A stretch of DNA of 33,438 bases from Porphyromonadaceae bacterium UBA3327. GTDB lineage: Bacteria; Bacteroidota; Bacteroidia; Bacteroidales; Muribaculaceae. The stretch is from assembly GCA_002361155.1 (NCBI GenBank), contig DERZ01000038.1:1-33438 (forward strand). Reading direction: 5' to 3'. Shown piece after piece: positions 15,346-23,081 of this stretch. Within the stretch, counting starts at the first letter, position 1, and each line of letters begins with the position of its first letter. The notes beneath the pieces were generated by a model. It was not told the DNA's origin and did no database searches. It was given only the letters and a program-made list of their open reading frames with translations. Position numbers and translations under genes: made by a program.

Positions 15346-17682
15346 ATGATTTTCATTCCGACAGCCACATTCTTCGCCGGCATCCCGGAAGAAACCGTAA
15401 ACAAAGACCTGACCGTCATTCAGGAACAGACAGACCCGACCGACACGGCGGAGACCTCGCCGGAAGCCGACCATAACAACGGACTGATAGCAGACCTGGC
15501 CTGGGTACTCCTGCTCGGCGCCATGGTAACCCTGCTGTTCAAAAAGCTGAAACAGCCCGTGGTGCTCGGCTATATTCTCGCCGGATTCCTCGCAAGTCCG
15601 AAATTCGAGTATCTCCCATCCATATCAAATCTCGACAACATCGAGTTCTGGGCCGAACTCGGCATAGTGGTACTGATGTTCTCGATAGGTCTGGAATTCT
15701 CTTTCCGCAAGCTCATGAACTCCGGGGCATCGGCCATGGTCACGGCCCTGATCGTCATTCTCGGAATGACTTTCGCCGGCTTCGGCGTGGGCTACGTGCT
15801 CGGACTGGACATGATAAACCGCATATTTCTTGGCGGCATGATATCGATGTCGTCGACCACAATAATCATGAAGGCTCTCTCCGACCTGGGACTCAGGCAG
15901 AGAAAATTCGCGACACTTGTGCTCGCCGTCCTCATAATCGAAGATCTCTTTGCGGTGCTCATGCTTGTGCTCCTCTCTTCGATAGCAATGGGCGACGTGA
16001 AGGGATCCGAACTTCTCTTTTCAATCGGCAAACTGTTTTTTTTCCTCATAATCTGGTTTGTGGTGGGAGTGTACATGCTTCCAACGCTTATCACGAAACT
16101 GCGCGGACAGCTCAACGACGAGACAATTCTGGTGGTGTCGATGGCCCTCTGCTTCACGATGGCTGTGTTCAGCGTGATCTGCGGATTCTCGCTTGAGCTC
16201 GGAGCATTCGTGATGGGCTCCATCCTGGCGGGCACAGTCCTGGCCGAACGGATCGACCGGCTGATCACGCCGGTGAAGAACCTCTTCGGATCGGTATTCT
16301 TCATCTCGGTAGGAATGATGGTGGACCCGCACGTGATCGCCATGTACTGGTGGCAGATCCTGCTGCTTGCAGCGGTAGTGATCACCGGCATGATTTTCTT
16401 CGGCACCCTGGGTATGCTCGTGACGGGGCAGAATCTGCGCGTAGCCATGGAGAGCGGCTTCACGCTGACACAGATCGGCGAATTCTCGTTCATCATCGCT
16501 TCGCTCGGCATGGGACTCGGAGTGCTCGACTCGCGCATCTACCCGATCATCGTGGCCGTGTCGGTGCTCACCATCTTCACCACTCCCTATTTCATCAAGA
16601 TGGCCGACGGAGCGTACTGCATCGTGGAGCGCCATCTCCCCGCAAGTCTCCGCTTTCTCATAGACCGGTATTCGGGGCAGAGCTACGACACCAGCGAAAC
16701 CCGCCGTCTATGGCGTGCCATTCTCTCGAGATATATATGGAGAATCCTGCTCTATTCGGTTATCCTGCTGGCGGAGATCCTGCTTTCGCAGACTTTCCTC
16801 TTCCCTCCGGCCGAGAAGCATTTCGGGGCATGGGGACATCTCGGGGTGACCGTGATAACCGTACTGGCGATGCTTCCATTCCTGATGGCGTTATGTTTCA
16901 GCAGCACCAAGGAGTCGGAAAAGGTACAGCTGCACCGGTCGGCGGCATTCTATGAGGTGCCGCTGCTGGCCATGAAGATCATCCGCTATCTTGTGGCGCT
17001 TTTCTTCATCGTATATTTCACTACAGTAGCGTATTCATCCATTGCGGGATGGCTTGTGGGAGTGGGCTGTTTCATCCTGGTGCTGGTGTTCGCCTCCACC
17101 AGACTGATGAAACACTACAGCCGTATGGAGCGGAAGTTCATCGACAATCTCAACATGCGCGAGAACGAGCGCCTCGGTAAAAACAATAATGTTGTCGACG
17201 ACCTCCACCAGGCGTTTATAGAGGTTGATCTCTCCTCCCCCTTTGTAGGAGACAGACTCAAGGACTCGGGACTGCGCCGCGACTATGGTGTCAGCGTGAC
17301 CAGCATCCAGAGGGGAGATGACTATATGCCGCTGCCGTCGAAAGACGCCCGCATCTTTCCGGGCGACGTGCTCGGAGTGCTCGGTAACGACGAGCAACTC
17401 CTGCGTCTCAACAAGGATCTCGAGGAGGCCAGGGAACATCACGCACGCTTCCAGGCGCCGTCGCAGAAACCGGTGGAACTCTCAAGCATAGTTCTGTCAG
17501 AGACAAGTCCCATAGTCGGCATGCCGCTCGGAAATACCGACATCCTCCACGACTATTCATCGATGATTGTCAAGGTGCTCCGCGGCGAGGAATACCTCTC
17601 CCCCCTCCCGTCGCTGGTTCTCGAGCCGGGGGATGTGGCGTGGGTTGTGGGCGACCCGGAATATCTTCAGAAGATGAAATAG
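15346..17682 (+). CDS. CPA2 family cation:proton antiporter with two RCK_C domains
   Basis: This is a 778-aa inner-membrane protein. After a polar N-terminal extension of about 45 residues come 12 or so membrane helices of the Na+/H+ exchanger fold (VVLGYILAGFLASP; MISMSSTTIIMKALSDLG; LVLAVLIIEDLFAVLMLVLL; LELGAFVMGSILAGT). Two extra hydrophobic segments near 475-580 follow. The soluble end holds two TrkA-C/RCK_C-like modules, about 625-690 and 705-778, each ending in an ...PGDV.. V.G motif. No NAD-binding TrkA-N domain is present, unlike KefB/KefC. Likely ion K+ or Na+ against H+, gated by a ligand bound to the RCK_C domains; the ion is inference. It lies between the PBP4 gene and a small lipoprotein gene. 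Confidence 0.92.
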   Translation: MIFIPTATFFAGIPEETVNKDLTVIQEQTDPTDTAETSPEADHNNGLIADLAWVLLLGAMVTLLFKKLKQPVVLGYILAGFLASPKFEYLPSISNLDNIEFWAELGIVVLMFSIGLEFSFRKLMNSGASAMVTALIVILGMTFAGFGVGYVLGLDMINRIFLGGMISMSSTTIIMKALSDLGLRQRKFATLVLAVLIIEDLFAVLMLVLLSSIAMGDVKGSELLFSIGKLFFFLIIWFVVGVYMLPTLITKLRGQLNDETILVVSMALCFTMAVFSVICGFSLELGAFVMGSILAGTVLAERIDRLITPVKNLFGSVFFISVGMMVDPHVIAMYWWQILLLAAVVITGMIFFGTLGMLVTGQNLRVAMESGFTLTQIGEFSFIIASLGMGLGVLDSRIYPIIVAVSVLTIFTTPYFIKMADGAYCIVERHLPASLRFLIDRYSGQSYDTSETRRLWRAILSRYIWRILLYSVILLAEILLSQTFLFPPAEKHFGAWGHLGVTVITVLAMLPFLMALCFSSTKESEKVQLHRSAAFYEVPLLAMKIIRYLVALFFIVYFTTVAYSSIAGWLVGVGCFILVLVFASTRLMKHYSRMERKFIDNLNMRENERLGKNNNVVDDLHQAFIEVDLSSPFVGDRLKDSGLRRDYGVSVTSIQRGDDYMPLPSKDARIFPGDVLGVLGNDEQLLRLNKDLEEAREHHARFQAPSQKPVELSSIVLSETSPIVGMPLGNTDILHDYSSMIVKVLRGEEYLSPLPSLVLEPGDVAWVVGDPEYLQKMK

Positions 17683-17758
17683 TCTTCAGGACCGGGGCTT
17701 CCATTATTGTCAATCATTATCAATCTCAGTCTGATTGTCAAACCAAATATTTGATATT

Positions 17759-18394
17759 ATGAATTTTACAAAGTTTGCAGCCGGTGGCGTGCTATTACTG
17801 GCGGCCGCTTCCTGCGGCCAGAGCGGCCACAATTCCGCCGCCGACACAGATTCGGCGTTCATTGACTCCGCAACGGCCCGCGAGGAGGCTATCCTCGACT
17901 CGGCCGCTTCCCTGACTCTTACAGCCGACAGCATCGGCTGCATCCGCATCGGTATGGCTGTCGACAGGATTCCCCGGACTGTGGCCGGTTTCTACGCCTC
18001 TACCACTCTCGACAGCACTCCTGACGCACAGACCATCTCTTTCAACGATCCACAGGGAGATCCGATCTTCACGGCATACGATTTCATGGAGGGAAAAGTC
18101 GATGTGATTGCTCTCAACGGCACACGCTACGGCGTGGCAACTCCCGAGGGTGAGCTCCGCATCGGCGATGAGTTCCCGAAAGTGCTCGCTCTTCCGGGAG
18201 TGAGATCGGAATGGCAGGGACTGGATGACAACGGCGTATGGTGGTGGACATGGAAAGGCCTCTGGTTCGGTCCTGACGAGGCGGGGATGTCGGAAAGCCT
18301 TTCGGAGAAGATGTGCGATCCAAAACGACCTCCCATGGCCTCCGACTTCTCAGGCGTAAAGACCGGATACGTCGGCACCGGAACACCCTACTGA
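17759..18394 (+). CDS. Lipoprotein of unknown function
   Basis: This is a 211-aa protein. The start is set at the ATG at 17759 (MNFTKFAAGGVLLLAAASCG) because the upstream in-frame extension begins with TTG and would displace the signal. Lipobox AASC, lipidated C19. After an Asp/Ser/Ala-rich linker comes a domain starting ~residue 50 (DSIGCIRIGMAVDRIPRTVAGFYAS), with later FMEGKVDVIALNG, IGDEFPKVLALPGV and VWWWTWKGLWFGPDE. This resembles small beta-rich periplasmic domains, but I cannot name a family. It follows the antiporter gene by 76 nt and ends 18 nt from the convergent second antiporter gene, with no terminator between the two. Confidence 0.85.
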   Translation: MNFTKFAAGGVLLLAAASCGQSGHNSAADTDSAFIDSATAREEAILDSAASLTLTADSIGCIRIGMAVDRIPRTVAGFYASTTLDSTPDAQTISFNDPQGDPIFTAYDFMEGKVDVIALNGTRYGVATPEGELRIGDEFPKVLALPGVRSEWQGLDDNGVWWWTWKGLWFGPDEAGMSESLSEKMCDPKRPPMASDFSGVKTGYVGTGTPY

Positions 18395-18412
18395 GATTTT
18401 TGAATCAGATAC

Positions 18413-20404
18413 TCAGAACTGGCGGGGGTATATCACCATCAGGTTGCTGCTGGCGAAATGCCTCTGCAGGAAGCCTGGAAGAGCCGACAGCTCGGAGCCG
18501 GCCGAGATGGAACCCTTGCGGGCCCCGATCACCACGAGAAGGTCGTCGGCCTCTATCTGACCTGAAAGCAGAATGAAATCGTCGAAGGCATAGACAGGTT
18601 CGTAGGCCCGGTCTACCTCCACCTTGTCTTCGGCGATTACCGTCTCTATGAATTCCCTGGAGGAGGGATGACACACGAAAATCACTTTCGCCTCGATGTT
18701 GGCTCCGAGCATGGCCACTCTCGACACCCAGAGATGGAATCCGGTCTCGTATTCCGCCTTGCGCGGAACCACAACATATATGGCGGTGACCGTCTCCACC
18801 GGGATGAAACATCTCGACATCAGCACCATCTTGTGACATGAGTCGATAAGCTGCTCGGCCATGCTGCCATAAAATGTGTCGACGATGTTCGACTTGCGGT
18901 GGAATCCAAGCATTATCTCTGTGGCATCCTGCTCTTTGGCTACATTTTTGATTCCGGACACGGCACTGATGTCGTAGCGTTCCACTCCCTGCACCTCCAC
19001 TTCCACATCCTCGCCTGAGGCTACAGCAGCCTCGAGCGCCTCGCGTCCGGCGACGACGGCCTCGCGGTCGTCGTTGGTCCGCACAAAGAGCGCCGTGACA
19101 GGATTCTGATTCCGGGCGCTCCGCATAGCCAGGGCCATACGCATGAGACCGCCGGAAGTGACGGGATTGAACACGGACACTACCTGACGGGCAAATTCAT
19201 GTTTGCCGAGGTCGTCACGGTCAAGACTTGACTCTGTGAGCCGCATCCGTATTCTGAGGGCCGCCCGCTCGGTCACAAACGAAGCCACAACGCAACAGAA
19301 GAGTATCATTACAACGGCGCCGTTCATAAGGTCTTCGTCGACTATGCCATGATTGTAACCGAGCATCACTGCGGCGATTGTGGCGGCGGCCTTTCCGCTT
19401 GTCAGACCGAACATGAGTCTGCGGTCGTCGCGGCAGAGACCGAACGTTTTCTGCGCGGCAAGTGCGGCAAGCCATTTCGAGGCAAGCGCGGCCACGGTCA
19501 TTGCCAGCGCTATCGAGGCGACTCCCCAGCCATGGAACAGCACCCCGACATTGATCAGCATTCCCACCCCTATCAGGAAATACGGCACGAAAATCGAGTC
19601 ACCGACAAACCGGATGTTCTTCATCAGCGGCGAGCGGGATGGAATCATACGGTTGAGAACCAATCCGGCGTAGAATGCCCCGAGGATGGCCTCAAGGCCA
19701 ATGAGATGAGCCGCCAGCGAAGCCACGAAGACCAGGGCGAGTATGAATATAAATTGAGTTACGGGATCCGCGTTGTTGCGGAAGAAGCGCCTGGTGAGCC
19801 ATGGAAACAGAGTCCCGACGGCCGCCATGAAGAGTCCCAGCAGAACAATCAGCCTGATGAGCGACCATATACCCACACTGCCGCTGCGACTGATGTCGAC
19901 CACGGCGGCAAGACAGAGCAGGGCGAGCATCACGGCCACGATGGTACCGCTGACTGCGATCACGGCCGCCCGCGTGTTCTGAAGCCCGAACTTGCTGACA
20001 ACGGGATAAGACACCAGCGTGTGGGAGGCGAACATCGAGGCAATCAGCAACGATGTGGCCCAGCCGTATCCAAAAGCATAATGGGCACCGAAGAGTCCTG
20101 CGACAAAGGGGAACAGAAATGATATCAGTCCGAAAATCACACCGCTGCGTCCTTCCTTCTTAAGGTGGAACATGTCGATGTCGACCGCCGCGATAAACAT
20201 GATGTAGAGAATCCCGACATCGCCGAAAATCCGGAAACTGTCATCGCGCTCGAGGATGTTGAATCCGTACGGTCCGGCCGCTATTCCGGCAAGGATAAGT
20301 CCGGCTATCGGCGGTATCCGGAGCCGCCTGAACAGCACGGGACCGAGCAGGATTATCACAAGAACCGTGAGAAATATGGCTACCGGATGGGAGAGCGGGA
20401 ACAT
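18413..20404 (-). CDS. CPA2-type cation:proton antiporter with Usp-like C-terminal region
   Basis: This is a 663-aa membrane protein. The first ~385 residues hold about 12 helices of the Na+/H+ exchanger fold (IPPIAGLILAGIAAGPYGF; LLIASMFASHTLVSYPVV; LIGLEAILGAFYAGLVLNRMIPS; GLTSGKAAATIAAVMLGY). Residues ~405-663 are soluble and consist of two segments resembling universal-stress-protein folds (NPVTALFVRTNDD; FVCHPSSREFIETVIAEDKV; DDLLVVIGARKGSISAGSEL), as in CHX-type exchangers. It therefore differs from the RCK_C antiporter 0.7 kb away in its regulatory module. It is the last gene of the lipoprotein/polyprenyl synthase/tatD operon, 40 nt after tatD. I see no clear terminator after it. Confidence 0.92.
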   Translation of the reverse strand: MFPLSHPVAIFLTVLVIILLGPVLFRRLRIPPIAGLILAGIAAGPYGFNILERDDSFRIFGDVGILYIMFIAAVDIDMFHLKKEGRSGVIFGLISFLFPFVAGLFGAHYAFGYGWATSLLIASMFASHTLVSYPVVSKFGLQNTRAAVIAVSGTIVAVMLALLCLAAVVDISRSGSVGIWSLIRLIVLLGLFMAAVGTLFPWLTRRFFRNNADPVTQFIFILALVFVASLAAHLIGLEAILGAFYAGLVLNRMIPSRSPLMKNIRFVGDSIFVPYFLIGVGMLINVGVLFHGWGVASIALAMTVAALASKWLAALAAQKTFGLCRDDRRLMFGLTSGKAAATIAAVMLGYNHGIVDEDLMNGAVVMILFCCVVASFVTERAALRIRMRLTESSLDRDDLGKHEFARQVVSVFNPVTSGGLMRMALAMRSARNQNPVTALFVRTNDDREAVVAGREALEAAVASGEDVEVEVQGVERYDISAVSGIKNVAKEQDATEIMLGFHRKSNIVDTFYGSMAEQLIDSCHKMVLMSRCFIPVETVTAIYVVVPRKAEYETGFHLWVSRVAMLGANIEAKVIFVCHPSSREFIETVIAEDKVEVDRAYEPVYAFDDFILLSGQIEADDLLVVIGARKGSISAGSELSALPGFLQRHFASSNLMVIYPRQF

Positions 20405-20444
20405 GGCGGACTGATTTTATTTACGGTGGATAATATCGACGGGG

Positions 20445-21230
20445 TCAGCTGCCGAACCGGAACAGACGGGCGGCAGATTCGTCGGTCGCCCGCTCCACGT
20501 CGCCGGGAGAGATGGAAAGGACTTCGGCTATCCTGTCGCGGATATAGGGAATATAGGCGCTTTCGTTGCGTCCTCCTCTCTTGGGTACGGGCGCAAGCCA
20601 GGGAGCGTCGGTCTCAAGCAGAATCCGTCCGACTCCTATGGATGGAAGCGCGTCGCGGAGCAACGGGGCGTTCTTGAAAGTGACCACTCCATTAATGCCG
20701 AACCAGGGGTCACACACCTCGCGGATGCGCCGCACGTCGGCTTCCGAACCGGTGAAACTGTGGAAAACGAGCGGTGGCAGCGTTCCTTCCTTCCGGGATC
20801 TCCGCAGGATGTCGAGCGTGTCGTCGAGTCCCTCGCGGCAATGGATTATCACCGGAAGCGAGAATTCCCGCGCCCAGCCGAGCTGCCGGGCGAAAGCCTC
20901 GCGCTGTTCCTCCCGTCGGCTCTTGTCCCAATACATGTCAATGCCCACCTCCCCTATCGCAGCAAAACGCCCGGGAGTGTCACGGAGAGTATGCTCGAGC
21001 CTGTCGAGAACCTCTCTGTAATCCTCTTTCACTTCCGTGGGATGGAGCCCTATGCCCATCCGGACATTTTCAGGATAACTGGCGGCCAGCGCCGACATCG
21101 GATCAAGCGAGGCCATGTCGACACACGGGAATACCATGCGCGTGACACCGGCATCCATGGCGCGGAGCACCGGATCCGGAGTCTCGCCGTCGAAGTCGGA
21201 CATGTATATGTGGGTGTGGGTATCGGTCAT
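20445..21230 (-). CDS. tatD: TatD-family metal-dependent DNase
   Basis: This 261-aa TIM-barrel hydrolase carries the TatD metal ligands in order: the N-terminal TDTHTHIY (H-x-H), the glutamate in IGEVGIDMY, histidines in VIIHCREG and LVFHSFTGS, and the aspartate in LLETDAPWLAP. The family includes 3'-5' exonucleases linked to DNA repair and, despite the name, has no established role in Tat export. Its start overlaps the polyprenyl synthase stop by one base (TAATG), so translation is coupled. Paralogues (YcfH, YjjV) cannot be separated from TatD by sequence alone here. Confidence 0.95.
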   Translation of the reverse strand: MTDTHTHIYMSDFDGETPDPVLRAMDAGVTRMVFPCVDMASLDPMSALAASYPENVRMGIGLHPTEVKEDYREVLDRLEHTLRDTPGRFAAIGEVGIDMYWDKSRREEQREAFARQLGWAREFSLPVIIHCREGLDDTLDILRRSRKEGTLPPLVFHSFTGSEADVRRIREVCDPWFGINGVVTFKNAPLLRDALPSIGVGRILLETDAPWLAPVPKRGGRNESAYIPYIRDRIAEVLSISPGDVERATDESAARLFRFGS

Positions 21231-22201
21231 TATCGTCTTCTTCCTGTTAGTTTCTCCACAAGACGGCGGAACGGCTCACGGTCGGAGTCGGACAGCGATG
21301 TGGCCTTGAGCGCGGAGATAGCTCCGGCGGAGTAGCGCGCCACGGCCTCGCGGCATATCCCGGAGAGATTCATCTTCTCGTAGATTCTGGTCACGGTCTT
21401 GACCTTGACGGGACCTGCGGGCAGTTTCATGGCCTCGGCAAGCGCCTCCGAGCCGGGAGTGCCGGCCGAAAGCCCCATGAGCAGAAGATAGCTCTTCTTG
21501 CCGTTGTTGATATCACCCCCTATCGGCTTGCCGAAGGAGGCGGCGTCGCCGAACACATCGAGCCAGTCATCCTGGATCTGGAACGCGATTCCGAGCATCA
21601 TTCCATATTCCGCCATTTTTTCAGCATCTTCGGCGGATGCCCCTCCGATAAGTGCGCCAATCCTGGCGGAAGCGGCGAGAAGCGCTCCGGTCTTGAATGA
21701 AATCATGCGGATGTAGTCATCGATAGAGACGGAGTCACTCTTCTCGAAGTCCATGTCAAGGCGCTGTCCCTCGTATACACGGAGCGCCATCGTGTTGAAG
21801 GCGTCGAGCACGGGGCGCAGTATCGTGTCGGGAACTTCGGAGACCATCCGGGTAGCAAGCGTAAGCATGGTGTCGCCGGAGAGAATCGCAGTATTTACAT
21901 CCCACCGCGCATGGACAGCGGGACGTCCGCGCCTGGTGTCGCTGTTGTCCATCACGTCATCATGAAGGAGCGTGAAATTGTGGAACATCTCCATGCCGGC
22001 GGCAGGACACAGCGCAGCCTCGCAACAGCCACCGAAAGCGTCGGCCGCCATCATGAGCAAAGAGGGACGCAACCGCTTGCCTCCGGCCGTCATGCCGTAA
22101 GCCACAGGGCCGTAGAGGCCCTCAAGATCGCCGGAAGGATATGTCATGTCGCGCAGATATTTCTCTATCTCTGCGCTATAATCGGAAAAAGATGATTTCA
22201 T
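21230..22201 (-). CDS. Trans-polyprenyl diphosphate synthase
   Basis: This 323-aa enzyme condenses isopentenyl diphosphate onto allylic diphosphates. The start is at ATG 22201 (MKSSFSDYSAEIEKYL), one base after the stop of the upstream lipoprotein gene; a longer reading frame to 22342 exists but overlaps that gene and is rejected. Motifs: GGKRLRP (40-46), first Asp-rich DDVMD (81-85) and second DDWLD (211-215), with DTRRGRP between. Phe76 sits five residues before the first motif. In characterised enzymes a bulky residue there limits chain length, which suggests a C15-C20 product rather than a long quinone side chain. That is inference. Confidence 0.93.
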   Translation of the reverse strand: MKSSFSDYSAEIEKYLRDMTYPSGDLEGLYGPVAYGMTAGGKRLRPSLLMMAADAFGGCCEAALCPAAGMEMFHNFTLLHDDVMDNSDTRRGRPAVHARWDVNTAILSGDTMLTLATRMVSEVPDTILRPVLDAFNTMALRVYEGQRLDMDFEKSDSVSIDDYIRMISFKTGALLAASARIGALIGGASAEDAEKMAEYGMMLGIAFQIQDDWLDVFGDAASFGKPIGGDINNGKKSYLLLMGLSAGTPGSEALAEAMKLPAGPVKVKTVTRIYEKMNLSGICREAVARYSAGAISALKATSLSDSDREPFRRLVEKLTGRRR

Positions 22202-22202
22202 G

Positions 22203-22787
22203 TCAGTTGTAATTGATGAATCTGTTGTAGATATCGCGCGGGACATCCACTCCCCTGTCGACATTAAGGACTGTCTTGAAGCCGACGATAAACCTGCGGT
22301 AGGTGGCGGAATCGGCTCCGCATGCCTTGCGGAATTCAGCAAGCTCGCGCTCCACGTCGTCGGCGCTCTTGCGCTGGTCGCGGATGCTGGTCATATATTC
22401 CAGGCCGAGCCTGTAGCCGAGTCCCTGCGGATCCTCAGTGCCTGCCTGAGCGTACACCCTCATCTTGTCGGCAAGGGGGAGCGACTCCACATGACTGTCG
22501 TAGGCAACACTGAATTTATCAAGATCTTCGCCCTCCAGATGCTCGAAGGCGTAATTGGTGGCTATGGCAAGCGTGTCGATACGGGCATTCCTGACTTTGC
22601 CGATAGAGGCATCTATTATGAACCGGGCAAGAGAATCGGACGACACATGTTCCATCATCCACGCAACCCGGGCGGTGTCTCCCATTGCAGCGAATCCAGG
22701 CGGAAACGCTCCTTCCTTCTCTTTCTTGCCTCCGCAAGAGGCAAGGAGCAGCAATACTGCTCCCACTGTAATAATGTTAATCTTCAT
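22203..22787 (-). CDS. Lipoprotein of unknown function, first gene of the polyprenyl synthase operon
   Basis: This is a 194-aa protein starting at ATG 22787 (MKINIITVGAVLLLLASCGG); an in-frame GTG nine codons upstream would bury the signal and is rejected. Lipobox LASC, C18 lipidated, then a Lys/Glu-rich linker. The mature part is helical and highly charged (DTARVAWMMEHV, SLARFIIDASIGKV, IATNYAFEHLEGEDL, SADDVERELAEFRKAC), without membrane segments or catalytic motifs. Its stop is one base before the start of the polyprenyl synthase gene, so coupling is likely. A consensus promoter lies ~125 nt upstream. Function unknown. Confidence 0.85.
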   Translation of the reverse strand: MKINIITVGAVLLLLASCGGKKEKEGAFPPGFAAMGDTARVAWMMEHVSSDSLARFIIDASIGKVRNARIDTLAIATNYAFEHLEGEDLDKFSVAYDSHVESLPLADKMRVYAQAGTEDPQGLGYRLGLEYMTSIRDQRKSADDVERELAEFRKACGADSATYRRFIVGFKTVLNVDRGVDVPRDIYNRFINYN

Positions 22788-22911
22788 TGAGTCTTCAACT
22801 GGTTTGAATGCCACTCAGACCCTGAGTCCCGCACCGGCCAAGCTGTCAACGGAAAGTCCTGAGCCACAACACTATCCGCACGACCTAAACGGCCACATCG
22901 GATTGCTGGAA

Positions 22912-22942
22912 CAAAATTAATCTTTTTTTACCACATACACAA
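22912..22942 (-). promoter_or_regulatory. Promoter of the lipoprotein-polyprenyl synthase-tatD-antiporter operon
   Basis: On the minus strand TTG (22940-22942), a 20-bp spacer and TAATTTTG (22912-22919) match the Bacteroidetes consensus. The start site would be near 22905, leaving a leader of about 120 nt. No gene is seen in 22788-23081. Confidence 0.75.
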
Positions 22943-23011
22943 CCATTCGCTGTAAAATTAGTCAGCAGACTGTTTTAGGCAATTTATTTGCCATTCTTAC
23001 ATTTAACAGTA

Positions 23012-23039
23012 AAAGCCGCCGGCATGAGCCGGCGGCTTT
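23012..23039 (-). terminator. GC-rich terminator after the 685-aa secreted protein
   Basis: A 12-bp perfect stem (23012-23023 with 23028-23039) has a 4-nt ATGA loop. Minus-strand output is GGCTTTTACTGTT; plus-strand output is GGCTTTCTTTT. It is therefore roughly symmetric and lies 42 nt past the stop codon at 23082. Confidence 0.8.
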
Positions 23040-23081
23040 CTTTTATGACCGTGATAACGCGCCCTTGCGCGCCACGGGGAA

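Noticed and set aside
17705..17740. Fur-box-like AT-rich stretch (TCAATCATTATCAATC) before the lipoprotein at 17759
   Set aside because: The inverted-repeat match is partial and no iron-related gene is nearby.
22202..22342. Longer start for the polyprenyl synthase
   Set aside because: It would overlap the upstream lipoprotein gene by 140 nt, and the family N terminus begins at 22201.
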